Origin: Vibrio europaeus
GTDB taxonomy: Bacteria > Pseudomonadota > Gammaproteobacteria > Enterobacterales > Vibrionaceae
Direction: 5' to 3'
Assembly: GCF_001695575.1 (NCBI RefSeq)
Contig: NZ_LUAX01000001.1
Coordinates: 372,001-436,000, forward strand
Length of the DNA stretch: 64,000 nucleotides
The position numbers and the translations under genes were made by a program. Below, one piece after another: positions 1-9,039 of this stretch. The notes beneath the pieces were generated by a model. The model saw only the letters and a list, made by a program, of their open reading frames with translations, did not search any database and was not told the DNA's origin. The first letter of the stretch is position 1. Each line of letters begins with the position of its first letter.

Positions 1-3000
1 TTTTTCCAAAACGAAATCTACCGTACTGTTCCTAATCAAGAGAAGGAGTTGGTGTTTAGTTTAACGCCCGGTACAGAGATCCTAAAAATCGGTTCATCCA
101 AGCGTTTTATCTGGGTCTCTGATGAACGTAATTTTTATACCTATCAAATTGATAGTGGCGAGTTTCAGACCTTCTCCTTGATGGAGTTGTATCAGTACAA
201 TCAGTCGTCTCAAATCGCAATTAATGACGCTAAGTTTATTTTCTCTAAGTGGGTGGTGGCGACCAATGCGGGTGTTTATCTCTCTGAAGGGAGTCATTTT
301 GAGCACGTTTCAAACTCTGGCAAAAACTATGTCGAAAAGCTCTATTTTTCTGAAAAGCGACGTGAACTGATCATTGGCTCACTGAATGGCGCGTTGATTT
401 TCAATATCAACAAGCCGAACGAGCCAATTCGCACTATCGCAGGTAGCCATGTACTGAGTATTACCGAAACGGACCAAGAGTACTGGATTGGTACTGAAAA
501 AGGTCTGTTTGTTTATACGTTCTTGACTGGCGAAACCCAAAAGTTTGAGCAGGGGATTGGAGCGGGCAATAGCTTAGCGGGCGAAAAGATCTACTCTCTT
601 CTCAACGACAATACCGGTGGGATCTGGGTCGCCACCGATCGCGGTGTTCGCTATTTTTCTCTCTACTCGCATAAGTTTACCCGCTATTCAAATGAAGCCA
701 TGTCTGTTGTGAGCCGAGGAGAAAAGCTCGTCGAGCTTTATCTTAGTAAGGGGCGGGACGGCTATTGGCTACTAACCAACAAAGGCGTATTTAAGTTAAA
801 TCTAGTTAAACCGTCTTCACGAAAACTGGTATTTCGTGGCAGGGTGCACGATGTAGAAGAACATAATGGTGTTCTGTGGTTGGCGACTGATAAAGGTATT
901 GTCTGTGTTAATGCAGATACGGGCGAGGTTATCGATGATGACTTACCCAACTTCCTAAAAACCAACACAGTGAGATTCCTAGAGTTTGACCACGGCAAAA
1001 TGCTCTGGGGAGCGAGTGATACCCAATTGTGGAGCTTCGATTTGGTCAGTCATAAGCTAACACAGTATGGCTCCGAATGGATGATCGACAAATATCTCCC
1101 CGCTCAGTTAACCAATATGTACGTGACTTCTCAAGACTATGTGACGTTAGGGACCGAACATGGGATGTATATTGTCCGCGATGGCCAGATTAGTTTTGTG
1201 GGGGAAAGTATCCCATATGGTGAAGTTATTGACGCGGTTCAGCCATCAGAAAGTGAGCTATGGGTAGCCAGTCGCTATGGGCTGTATCGCTTAGATTTGT
1301 TCACTAATAATGTCGAACCCATTGATATGGTTGATGGCCACGTAACTCCAAAATGTTTGATTCAAAACCAAGACGGTGTTTGGTTGACCTCATCTACTGG
1401 GCTTTCCCGTTACACGTCTCAAGGCTCACTGACCCAGCATTATGGCGAACCATTTGGTGTCATCAGCAATGAGTTTTTGCCGGGAGTGTGTACTTTTGGC
1501 AGCGATAGCGAAAGAACCATTTTCTTAGGGGCTGACAGCAGCCTAGTGAAAGTGAACACCCAGCAATTAGTGGTGAGTCGTTTACCCGATACACGTGTGA
1601 TATTTAGCCAAATCAAGCGCAATCAAAAGCTTTTTTCCTTAGCCAATACGGTGCAAGAAACACCGCAAATCGGCTATGGAGAGTCGATCTTTTTCCAGTT
1701 TGGCTTTCTGCCGAGTGCCAGCAATATCAATCTTGAATATCGCTTGAACCAAAGCAGTGACTGGCAGGCACTGGACGGCAGTACCTTGACCATTGAACAC
1801 CTCATGCCCGGGGAATATAGTCTAGAGGTTCGCGCCGTCAGGAATGGGCGAGTAAAAGGCAACAGCAACAGCTATCAGTTTTTGGTCACTGAACCTTGGT
1901 TTCTTAGCCACATTGCGATAGTCACCTATGTGCTTGCAGTGCTGGTTGTTATCGCGGTTATCGTTTACTGGCGTTCACGTTTAATGGCTAAGTCAAACCG
2001 TTTGCTAAAAGCGCAAGTGGCGCTCAAAACCAATCAGCTACGTCATCAAAGCCGTGTTTTGCTCGGCAACAACAACCAACTGCGTAAACAGCTTGAAGTG
2101 CGTTGGTTAATTTATAGTCAGTCTGTCAATGAGTTAAAAGAGCGGCTTACTATAACAACTTCTAACTCGTTAACTCATGAGCAGCTTATTGGCTATATGC
2201 AGCAAGAGCTAGAAACGTTAATCAATGTGCGATCAACCAATGGGCAAGCTCTTCCTGTATTTAATCTCACCATGATCGTGAATTCGGTGATCAGTAGTTG
2301 GAAAGATGAGCTAGCCAAGGTGGGCGTCAATGTTGAGCTTGAATCTGACCAAGAGCTATTTATAGGCCTGAATGACTTTAATCTTGATGAGCTATTTAAC
2401 TTATTGTTCGATGGTATTTTAAGGCGCTGCTATCGCAATCAAACGGTAGTGATTCAGTTAGTGCAAAAAGAGGGGATGGTAGTCTTCTCTATGCTGGATC
2501 AAGGTGATGCCTTTGACTCCAATTCTGGTAGTGTTACGTCATCAGATAACTTGCATAAGCTCGTCACGCAAAGTGGTGGTGAGATGAGCTTGTTTAGCTC
2601 TGAGGATCGCAACCTATTGGAAATCAGTTGGCAAGAGAGTGTCTCTTTCGAGAACAGCCCGATTGTGATGCCAGCAGACGAAGAGTGCGCTGAACTTGTC
2701 CACGATGACCCTTGGCTATCAAAGGTGATCCAATTAGTTGATGACCACTATACCGATCCCGAATTTAGTACCTCTTCTGCGGCCAAGATGCTCTACGTAT
2801 CGGAACGAAGCCTACAGCGCAGGCTTAAATCATCAATAGAGAAAACCTTCACCGAGTATTTGACTGAAGTGCGCTTAGACAACGCTTGTCGCCGATTGCT
2901 TGCAGGGGAAAAGGTCTCGGATGTTGCCTTTGAGTGTGGTTTTAATGACCCTTCTTACTTTAGCCAAAGGTTTAAGCACCGTTTTGGTATGTCACCTACC

Positions 3001-3030
3001 CAGTTTGTTGAGCAGCAAAGCCGTTACTAA
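1..3030 (+). CDS. Membrane sensor with beta-propeller, degenerate kinase-like region and AraC-type DNA-binding domain (5' end outside window)
   Basis: The frame is open to base 1, so the gene starts upstream; a TTG at 49 is only the first in-window candidate. Counting from that TTG, residues 1-540 have repeated WxATDxG-type strands of a two-component-regulator propeller, followed by a Y_Y_Y-like domain (about 545-610) and a membrane helix (about 620-640). Residues about 745-865 resemble a histidine-kinase ATPase fold but lack a phospho-accepting His box and intact N/G boxes (NLLFDG and DQGDAF stand where NLLxNA and DxGxG are expected). No receiver domain follows. The last 105 residues are a clear AraC-type double helix-turn-helix. 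I infer a one-component transmembrane regulator that senses a periplasmic ligand. The ligand and targets are not visible. Confidence 0.8.
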   Translation, partial: FFQNEIYRTVPNQEKELVFSLTPGTEILKIGSSKRFIWVSDERNFYTYQIDSGEFQTFSLMELYQYNQSSQIAINDAKFIFSKWVVATNAGVYLSEGSHFEHVSNSGKNYVEKLYFSEKRRELIIGSLNGALIFNINKPNEPIRTIAGSHVLSITETDQEYWIGTEKGLFVYTFLTGETQKFEQGIGAGNSLAGEKIYSLLNDNTGGIWVATDRGVRYFSLYSHKFTRYSNEAMSVVSRGEKLVELYLSKGRDGYWLLTNKGVFKLNLVKPSSRKLVFRGRVHDVEEHNGVLWLATDKGIVCVNADTGEVIDDDLPNFLKTNTVRFLEFDHGKMLWGASDTQLWSFDLVSHKLTQYGSEWMIDKYLPAQLTNMYVTSQDYVTLGTEHGMYIVRDGQISFVGESIPYGEVIDAVQPSESELWVASRYGLYRLDLFTNNVEPIDMVDGHVTPKCLIQNQDGVWLTSSTGLSRYTSQGSLTQHYGEPFGVISNEFLPGVCTFGSDSERTIFLGADSSLVKVNTQQLVVSRLPDTRVIFSQIKRNQKLFSLANTVQETPQIGYGESIFFQFGFLPSASNINLEYRLNQSSDWQALDGSTLTIEHLMPGEYSLEVRAVRNGRVKGNSNSYQFLVTEPWFLSHIAIVTYVLAVLVVIAVIVYWRSRLMAKSNRLLKAQVALKTNQLRHQSRVLLGNNNQLRKQLEVRWLIYSQSVNELKERLTITTSNSLTHEQLIGYMQQELETLINVRSTNGQALPVFNLTMIVNSVISSWKDELAKVGVNVELESDQELFIGLNDFNLDELFNLLFDGILRRCYRNQTVVIQLVQKEGMVVFSMLDQGDAFDSNSGSVTSSDNLHKLVTQSGGEMSLFSSEDRNLLEISWQESVSFENSPIVMPADEECAELVHDDPWLSKVIQLVDDHYTDPEFSTSSAAKMLYVSERSLQRRLKSSIEKTFTEYLTEVRLDNACRRLLAGEKVSDVAFECGFNDPSYFSQRFKHRFGMSPTQFVEQQSRY

Positions 3031-3184
3031 CTTGAATGAGCATTCAGCTCGTTACATGACGCACAGATAGCGCGCGAGCAATGCGCTGTGAGGCTGTTAT
3101 TTCATAAGTTTGGGAATCTAATACCAGCAACTAGCTAGCTGCAATCTATCCCTTGCGCTAAGTGATTTTACCTGCCTAATTATT

Positions 3185-3234
3185 TAAACGCCTATGTATC
3201 CCGATTGGTATAAACACCTATGTACCGCAATTGG
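3185..3234. repeat. Imperfect tandem direct repeat, 24 nt x2
   Basis: Two 24-nt copies (3185-3208 and 3211-3234) begin TAAAC, share CCTATGTA and end ATTGG. They differ at four positions and repeat with a 26-nt period. The spacing is compatible with two similar protein sites on nearly the same DNA face, but no known operator is recognised. Confidence 0.6.
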
Positions 3235-3311
3235 GATTAGAACTGGTTTGAAATTACGATGTAAGTCTTCGTTAAGCGTATTGCATAAGTACTAATGGAT
3301 ATAATCGTTTT

Positions 3312-3338
3312 GCGTGAATTGCGTGAATTGCGTGAATA
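3312..3338. repeat. 9-nt tandem repeat, three copies
   Basis: The unit GCGTGAATT occurs three times head to tail; the third copy ends in A instead of T. It lies just upstream of the 10-bp hairpin at 3364-3392. It looks like a simple slippage repeat. Confidence 0.75.
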
Positions 3339-3363
3339 GCGGAGAGAGAAAGAAAAAAAATAT

Positions 3364-3392
3364 CGTGGTATAGCCGGGGGGACTATACCACG
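3364..3392. other. Perfect 10-bp inverted repeat, possible structured RNA element
   Basis: CGTGGTATAG (3364-3373) pairs perfectly with CTATACCACG (3383-3392) around a 9-nt G-rich loop. A small GGTG/CACC stem follows directly (3393-3407). There is no T-run, so it is not a simple terminator. The stretch from here to about 3480 is visibly richer in G and C than its AT-rich flanks, suggesting a discrete element. I do not recognise its family. Confidence 0.5.
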
Positions 3393-3920
3393 GGTGCCAA
3401 CGACACCTTCGCTTGCTGCCGGAGTGACGCTGATGCGCCACCTCTGGAATTCAATGTTGTCTTAAGGGATGCCCTCTCGACGTGATTAACTATAGCGAGT
3501 AGGACTTTTTTTACTTATAAAATTAACGCCAAGGTAGCATAAGAAAAGCGACAGTTGATTAAGTAATTGTAAATAAAGAAGAAATTGCTTCCTGTTTTTA
3601 TTTGCTTCAGCAATCTATCTGACCAAACAGTAACGAAAAGCTATCTTTTGACGTAATTGACGAGGGCGCTTTTAACGTTTTTGCCTGGGTGAGCAAAGCT
3701 AAAGGGCTTCTGGTGTGGATTAAAGAGTGGTTTATCAGCGGTGGTGCAGCATGCGCAATACTCACCCCTGCCACAATAGATAACTGACGATCACAAGACC
3801 CGTCTATAATCGCTTAATCGATAAATTGAGTCAGATATTCTCAACGCTTCTATCGAAACTTGGAAACATTGATTTCAGGCAAGATCTGCTAAAACAGTTG
3901 AAGATAAAATTGTAAGCATA

Positions 3921-3942
3921 AATAACAATCCTTCTCATTATA
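3921..3942. promoter_or_regulatory. Weak Fur-box-like sequence upstream of feoA
   Basis: The stretch ATAACAATCCTTCTCATTAT, 17-37 bases before the feoA start, is an imperfect palindrome resembling the Fur 19-mer GATAATGATAATCATTATC. The right half (CTCATTAT) is better than the left. feo operons are commonly Fur-repressed, so the place is right, but the match is weak. A half-matching FNR-like site (TTGATTTCAGGCAA, 3869-3882) lies further upstream. Confidence 0.35.
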
Positions 3943-3958
3943 AATAACTGGTCTCGCA

Positions 3959-4186
3959 ATGAAACTCTCACAACTACAACAAGGGCAAGTCGCTACCATT
4001 ACTGGTTTCTCGGAGCTCTCTAATGACGTGCGAAAAAAACTGATGGTGATGGGGCTTTTGCCACAAACACCGGTCACACTGATTCGAAAAGCGCCAATGG
4101 GTGACCCACTGCAAGTCGAAGTTCGCGGAGTTTCGCTTGCTGTCCGCGTTAATATTGCTGATGCAATTACTGTGGAGGTGAACTAA
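3959..4186 (+). CDS. feoA: Ferrous iron transport protein FeoA
   Basis: A 75-residue cytoplasmic protein with the SH3-like FeoA fold, including the family pattern LxxLxxGxxATI near the start and RKKLMVMGLLPQTPVTLIRKAPMGDP in fragments across residues 26-50. FeoA supports FeoB-mediated Fe2+ uptake, possibly by contacting its G domain. It is the first gene of feoABC; its TAA shares one base with the feoB ATG, so translation is probably coupled. The ATG has only a weak ribosome-binding site, but the length fits the family. Confidence 0.95.
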   Translation: MKLSQLQQGQVATITGFSELSNDVRKKLMVMGLLPQTPVTLIRKAPMGDPLQVEVRGVSLAVRVNIADAITVEVN

Positions 4187-6462
4187 TGGAATACAAAATT
4201 CTAACGGTTGGTAACCCTAATAGTGGTAAAACGACACTCTTCAATGGCTTAACTGGTGCCAAGCAGCAAGTAGGTAACTGGGCAGGGGTCACTGTTGAGA
4301 AGAAAACAGGTAAGTACTCTCATTCTAGCGACGACTTTTTGCTTACCGACCTTCCGGGAATCTACGCTTTGGACAGCGGAAATGATGGCAATAGTATTGA
4401 TGAGTCTATTGCGTCAAGAGCGGTGTTAACCCATCCTGCGGACCTAATCATTAATGTTGTAGACGCCACTTGTCTCGAACGCAGCTTATATATGACTTTA
4501 CAGTTGCGTGAGCTTGGCCGACCTATGGTTGTTGTACTTAACAAGATGGATGCGCTAAAGCGTGAACGTCAGACGATCGACATTAAAGCGCTTGAAAAAG
4601 TGCTAGGTTGCCCAGTGATGGCAATCTCTGCCAACAACAAATCTCAAGTTCAATCCTTTAAGGACCGCTTACATAAAGCGTTGGTGCAAGGGGTTGCACT
4701 GAATGAAATCCGCCTAGACTATGGGGCCGAATTTGAGCAGGCAATTGAAACCATCGCGCCAATCTTCAAATCGCAATCTGAAGTGTCGGCGCGAGCATTG
4801 GCGATTCGTGCACTAGAAAACGATCTTTTGGTTGTTAACTCTCTAGCGGAATCTGACCGAGTCATCGTTACAGCAGAGCAACAAAAAGTCGGGCTTGATA
4901 TCGACCTACTGGTCGCTGATGTGAAGTATACTTTTCTTCACCAGCAGTGCCAGAAAGTGCGTCGCAGCGAAGGGAAGCTGAGCCATAGCTTCACCGAGAA
5001 AGTGGATGCCATCATTCTCAACAAATGGGTCGGTGTGCCTTTCTTCTTTGTTGTTATGTATCTGATGTTTATGTTCTCTATCAATATCGGAAGCGCCTTT
5101 ATCGACTTCTTCGATATTGGTGTTGGCGCTGTGCTTGTTGATGGTGGACATTACCTACTTGATGACCATCTACCAGTTTGGCTAGTGACCTTATTGGCTG
5201 ATGGTGTTGGTGGCGGTATCCAAACCGTGGCAACCTTCATTCCTGTGATTGCTTGTCTGTATCTATTCCTAGCGCTATTGGAAAGCTCTGGCTACATGTC
5301 GCGCGCGGCATTTGTGCTCGATAAAGTAATGCAGAAAATTGGTCTACCGGGTAAAGCCTTTGTTCCATTAGTTCTAGGCTTTGGTTGTAACGTACCATCG
5401 ATTATGGCGACACGTACGCTCGATCAAGAGCGTGAAAGAAAGCTTGCTGCCTCTATGGCGCCATTTATGTCATGTGGTGCGCGACTTCCTGTTTATGCGC
5501 TATTTGCAGCGGCCTTCTTCCCACAAAGCGGTCAGAATATTGTTTTCGCACTGTATCTATTAGGTATTGTAGCTGCGGTATTTACGGGTTTAGTTCTTAA
5601 GAAGACATTGTACCCAGGTTCAAGTGATAGCCTAGTGATGGAGATGCCGGATTATGAACTGCCAACGATGCGCAATGTCGTGATCAAAACATGGCAGAAG
5701 CTTAAGCGTTTTGTATTGGGTGCAGGTAAAACCATCGTTGTGGTTGTGACGATTCTGAGCTTCCTAAACTCGGTCGGTACAGATGGTTCATTTGGTAACC
5801 AAGACAGCGAAAACTCAGTGCTGTCGAAAGCATCGCAAATTGTTACACCTGTGTTTGCCCCAATTGGTATTCAAGAAGATAACTGGCCTGCAACGGTAGG
5901 TATCATCACGGGTATCTTTGCCAAAGAAGCAGTAGTCGGAACTTTGAATAGTCTCTATGCGCCAAGCGAAGAGGAAGGTGGTGAATACGACCTTATGGCG
6001 AGCTTAGAAGAAGCGGTAATGTCTATTCCGGATAACCTAGCAGGACTAAGCTACTCAGATCCACTAGGTATCGAAGTGGGCGACTTGACTGACAGCCAAG
6101 CGGTTGCAGAAGAGCAAGAAGTAGACGCGTCTATCTTCGGTAACTTGAAAGGCTATTTTGCTTCAAGCAATGCGGCATTTGCTTATCTTATTTTTATCTT
6201 GCTTTACACGCCATGTGTTGCAGCTATGGGTGCCTATGTACGTGAGTTTGGTCAGAAATATGCGCGTTTTATTGCGGTATGGACGATGGGCTTAGCTTAC
6301 GGTAGTGCCGCGCTTTATTACCAAGTTACTCACTTCGCTGATCACCCTGCGACTAGCTCAGCATGGATCGCAGGTATCTTGTTAGTGAGTTTTGCGACTT
6401 ACCGAATTCTTAAGTCCGTGGGTTGCAAACAGAGCCAAGCTTTAGAGGTACAAACCGCATGA
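4186..6462 (+). CDS. feoB: Ferrous iron transporter FeoB
   Basis: This 758-residue inner-membrane protein imports Fe2+. The N-terminal G domain has G1 GNPNSGKT (about residues 8-15), G3 DLPG and G4 NKMD, followed by a helical guanine-dissociation-inhibitor-like spacer. From about residue 280 there are many membrane helices carrying the two gate regions, with the conserved stretch GFGCNVPSIMATRT. The length is normal for FeoB. It overlaps feoA by one base and feoC by four (ATGA), so the three genes form a tight operon. The start has a GGAGG site inside the end of feoA. Confidence 0.98.
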   Translation: MEYKILTVGNPNSGKTTLFNGLTGAKQQVGNWAGVTVEKKTGKYSHSSDDFLLTDLPGIYALDSGNDGNSIDESIASRAVLTHPADLIINVVDATCLERSLYMTLQLRELGRPMVVVLNKMDALKRERQTIDIKALEKVLGCPVMAISANNKSQVQSFKDRLHKALVQGVALNEIRLDYGAEFEQAIETIAPIFKSQSEVSARALAIRALENDLLVVNSLAESDRVIVTAEQQKVGLDIDLLVADVKYTFLHQQCQKVRRSEGKLSHSFTEKVDAIILNKWVGVPFFFVVMYLMFMFSINIGSAFIDFFDIGVGAVLVDGGHYLLDDHLPVWLVTLLADGVGGGIQTVATFIPVIACLYLFLALLESSGYMSRAAFVLDKVMQKIGLPGKAFVPLVLGFGCNVPSIMATRTLDQERERKLAASMAPFMSCGARLPVYALFAAAFFPQSGQNIVFALYLLGIVAAVFTGLVLKKTLYPGSSDSLVMEMPDYELPTMRNVVIKTWQKLKRFVLGAGKTIVVVVTILSFLNSVGTDGSFGNQDSENSVLSKASQIVTPVFAPIGIQEDNWPATVGIITGIFAKEAVVGTLNSLYAPSEEEGGEYDLMASLEEAVMSIPDNLAGLSYSDPLGIEVGDLTDSQAVAEEQEVDASIFGNLKGYFASSNAAFAYLIFILLYTPCVAAMGAYVREFGQKYARFIAVWTMGLAYGSAALYYQVTHFADHPATSSAWIAGILLVSFATYRILKSVGCKQSQALEVQTA

Positions 6463-6689
6463 TTCTTTCTGAGCTAAAGCTGTGTATTGAACAGAGCGGA
6501 AGCATTTCTCGTCGTGAACTAGCGAAGAAGTTTGCGATGAGTGAGGATGGTGTTGATGCGATGCTCTCAGTGTGGATTAAGAAGGGAAAGATCTCGCGAT
6601 TTGTCGATACTAATGCATCAAACAATGTTACTCGTATCAGGTACGCCAAAGTGAAAGCCGATGCCTTAGCTCTGAATGTCACCATGTAG
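6459..6689 (+). CDS. feoC: FeoC-like winged-helix protein
   Basis: A 76-residue protein with a small winged-helix fold (SISRRELAKKFAMSEDGVDAMLSVWIKKGKI). The ATG at 6459 overlaps the feoB stop as ATGA, which fixes the start better than an in-frame start 36 bases upstream inside feoB. In V. cholerae FeoC binds the cytoplasmic domain of FeoB and is needed for iron uptake. Only one cysteine (residue 9) is present, so the four-Cys iron-sulfur site of enterobacterial FeoC is absent. A terminator follows at once. Confidence 0.92.
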   Translation: MILSELKLCIEQSGSISRRELAKKFAMSEDGVDAMLSVWIKKGKISRFVDTNASNNVTRIRYAKVKADALALNVTM

Positions 6690-6707
6690 GTGGTCTGTGA
6701 TAGCAAA

Positions 6708-6733
6708 AGCCGTTCTAGATAGAACGGCTTTTT
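6708..6733. terminator. Terminator after feoABC, probably bidirectional
   Basis: AGCCGTTCT (6708-6716) and AGAACGGCT (6721-6729) form a 9-bp stem with loop AGAT and a T-run on the plus strand. On the minus strand four T follow the stem, so it may also end the HIT-protein transcript, whose stop codon is 24 bases away. Confidence 0.9.
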
Positions 6734-6756
6734 AATACGTGTTTGAAAATAGGCAG

Positions 6757-7185
6757 TTACGCTGGGGAGAAAATAGAGCTCAACGAAAGGACATTTTTTA
6801 TTCGACCCAAAAGCTGCTCTTGCTCCTCATCACTGCGGAATTGACCGTCTGTATTACCCCAAACAGGACCAGGCCAAGCGATGTCATCTTTAAAGCGAGC
6901 AATATGGTGAATGTGCAATTGAGGCACCATGTTGCCAAGCGCACCAAGGTTCAATTTGTCAGGTTGGAATGTGGCTTCTAACGCTTGGCTTACCGCTTGT
7001 GACTCTAACAAGAACTGTTGCTGTTCTTTCATTGGCAAGTGATGTAACTCTTTTAAGTTGCTTCGCTTAGGTACAAGGATAACCCAAGGCACAGCCTTGT
7101 CTTTATGCAGTAGAGCAAGGCATAAAGGGAATTGACCAATCACAGTGGTATCTTTAGCGAGTTGAGGATGCAGTTCAAAACTCAT
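6757..7185 (-). CDS. HIT-domain protein (nucleotide-binding hydrolase family)
   Basis: A 142-residue cytoplasmic protein of the histidine-triad superfamily, which generally hydrolyses or transfers nucleotide monophosphates, for example from diadenosine polyphosphates. The triad region is QLHIHHIARF (residues 89-98), with Gln where the first His of HxHxH stands in classic members; the likely nucleophile (His93) is kept. The start is the internal ATG opening MSFELHPQ; the 27 residues upstream in frame do not look like part of the family. It lies downstream of argS on the same strand. The substrate is unknown. Confidence 0.88.
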   Translation of the reverse strand: MSFELHPQLAKDTTVIGQFPLCLALLHKDKAVPWVILVPKRSNLKELHHLPMKEQQQFLLESQAVSQALEATFQPDKLNLGALGNMVPQLHIHHIARFKDDIAWPGPVWGNTDGQFRSDEEQEQLLGRIKNVLSLSSIFSPA

Positions 7186-7293
7186 AGTTAGTATCCGTTT
7201 GTCTCTATTTTCGATTAGTATACGCCAAATAAAACAAAAGGTTGACGCTCTCACGCCAACCTTCATAGTTCTAGCTCTCTAGCTCTCTAGCTC

Positions 7294-9027
7294 TTACATA
7301 CGCTCTAGCGTATCGATACCTAGTAGAGATAGGCCTTGCTTGATTGTTTTCGCTGTTAAAGCGGCTAGCTTCAAGCGGCTTTGCTTCACAGACTCATCTT
7401 CGTTGCTTAGGATCGGGCATGCTTCGTAGAAGCTAGAGAATTGACCCGCTAGCTCGAATAGGTAGCTACACATGATGTGCGGTTGGCCTTCACGAGCAAC
7501 AGATTGAACCGCCTCTTCGAATTGAAGAAGTTTAGCAATCAGAGCTTTCTCTTTCTCTTCAATAACTTTGATCTCGCCAGATAGTTCATCCATAGAGATA
7601 CCCGCTTTAGCGAAGATAGAAGAAACACGAGTAAAGGCGTATTGCATGTACGGTGCAGTGTTGCCTTCGAATGCTAGCATGTTGTCCCAGTCAAACACGT
7701 AGTCAGTAGTACGGTGCTTAGATAGGTCAGCGTATTTAACCGCAGCCATAGCGACCGTTTTCGCGATGTTTGCTTTCTCTTCAGAAGCTAGGTCAGCGTT
7801 CTTCGATTCGATCAGCTTGATTGCGCGCTCTTCTGCTTCATCAAGAAGATCAGCAAGACGAACTGTACCACCGGCACGAGTCTTAAATGGGCGACCATCT
7901 TTGCCTAGCATCATACCAAAAGCGTGGTGCTCTAAAGAAACTTCTTCTGGCACATAGCCCGCTTTACGAACGATAGTCCAAGCTTGCATTAGGTGTTGGT
8001 GCTGACGAGAGTCAATAAAGTAAAGTACGCGATCTGCGCCTAGTGTTTCGTAACGGTACTTAGCACAAGCGATATCAGTCGTGGTGTATAGGAAACCGCC
8101 ATCACGCTTCTGGATGATAACACCCATAGCTTCGCCGTCTTTGTTCTTGTATTCATCTAGGAACACAACTTGAGCGCCGTCATCTTCTTGCGCTAGACCT
8201 TGCTGTTTAAGGTCAGCAACAATGCCAGGTAGCATGTCGTTGTACATGCTTTCGCCCATCACGTCATCGCGAGTTAGAGAGACGTTTAGACGGTCGTAGT
8301 TACGTTGGTTTTGAACCATAGTAACGTCAACAAGCTTTTTCCACATCTCAGCGCAGTATTCATCACCGCTCTGAAGTTTTACAACGTAGTTACGTGCTCT
8401 TACTGCGAACTCTTCGTCTTCGTCGTATAGCTTCTTAGATTCACGGTAGAAGGCTTCAAGGTCTGAAAGCTCCATGGAAACTTCACCAGACTCTTTTTGT
8501 ACGCGCTCTAGGTTTGCGATAAGCATACCGAACTGAGTACCCCAGTCGCCGATGTGGTTAGCACGAACAACTTTGTGGCCAAGGAATTCTAGTGTACGAA
8601 CAACAGCATCACCGATGATAGTTGAACGTAGGTGGCCTACGTGCATTTCTTTAGCAACGTTTGGTGCAGAGTAGTCAGCAACAATCGTTTTCTGTTCTTC
8701 TGCTGCAACGCCTAAACGAGCGTCTGCTAGGGCTACATCAGCCTGTTTCGCTAGGAACTCTTCGCTCAAGAAAATGTTGATAAAACCAGGGCCTGCGATT
8801 TCTGTTTTACTCGCGATACCTTCTAGGTCTAGAACATCCAATACTTTTTGCGCGAATTCGCGTGGGTTAGTCCCTAGTTTTTTTGCAACGCCCATCACAC
8901 CATTTGCTTGGTAGTCACCAAACTGAGGTTTTGCAGATTGGCGAACGGCTGCAGGGCTGCCTGCAGGTGCGCCAGCGGCTTCTAAAGCCTGAGAAACTTT
9001 GTCATTAATAAGTGCTTGGATATTCAC
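7294..9027 (-). CDS. argS: Arginine-tRNA ligase
   Basis: Charges tRNA-Arg with arginine using ATP. This class I synthetase has an N-terminal Add1 domain with [17 protein letters not shown], the HIGH-type signature [12 protein letters not shown], and [15 protein letters not shown] in the place of KMSKS. It ends with the all-helical anticodon-binding domain ([25 protein letters not shown] onward). I chose GTG at 9027 (VNIQALIN): AAGGAA lies six bases upstream, and this gives 577 residues, the E. coli length. A TTG 15 bases upstream is less likely. The gene has an unusual structured leader (9040-9136). Confidence 0.97.
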   Translation of the reverse strand: MNIQALINDKVSQALEAAGAPAGSPAAVRQSAKPQFGDYQANGVMGVAKKLGTNPREFAQKVLDVLDLEGIASKTEIAGPGFINIFLSEEFLAKQADVALADARLGVAAEEQKTIVADYSAPNVAKEMHVGHLRSTIIGDAVVRTLEFLGHKVVRANHIGDWGTQFGMLIANLERVQKESGEVSMELSDLEAFYRESKKLYDEDEEFAVRARNYVVKLQSGDEYCAEMWKKLVDVTMVQNQRNYDRLNVSLTRDDVMGESMYNDMLPGIVADLKQQGLAQEDDGAQVVFLDEYKNKDGEAMGVIIQKRDGGFLYTTTDIACAKYRYETLGADRVLYFIDSRQHQHLMQAWTIVRKAGYVPEEVSLEHHAFGMMLGKDGRPFKTRAGGTVRLADLLDEAEERAIKLIESKNADLASEEKANIAKTVAMAAVKYADLSKHRTTDYVFDWDNMLAFEGNTAPYMQYAFTRVSSIFAKAGISMDELSGEIKVIEEKEKALIAKLLQFEEAVQSVAREGQPHIMCSYLFELAGQFSSFYEACPILSNEDESVKQSRLKLAALTAKTIKQGLSLLGIDTLERM

Positions 9028-9039
9028 ACGCGCTTCCTT

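Larger units (their letters stand above)
3031..3958. other. Long intergenic region before feoA with repeats and hairpins
   Basis: These 928 bases hold no convincing gene. They contain a 24-nt imperfect direct repeat (3185-3208 and 3211-3234, 20 of 24 identical), a 9-nt tandem repeat (3312-3338), a 10-bp perfect hairpin (3364-3392) followed by a GC-richer stretch to about 3480, and an open frame without a normal start (3623-3787). The feoA promoter should lie in the last 150 bases. Confidence 0.6.

Noticed and set aside
6739..6981. 80-codon plus-strand frame opposite the HIT gene
   Set aside because: Antisense shadow of the HIT coding sequence, and it starts within the terminator tail of feoC.
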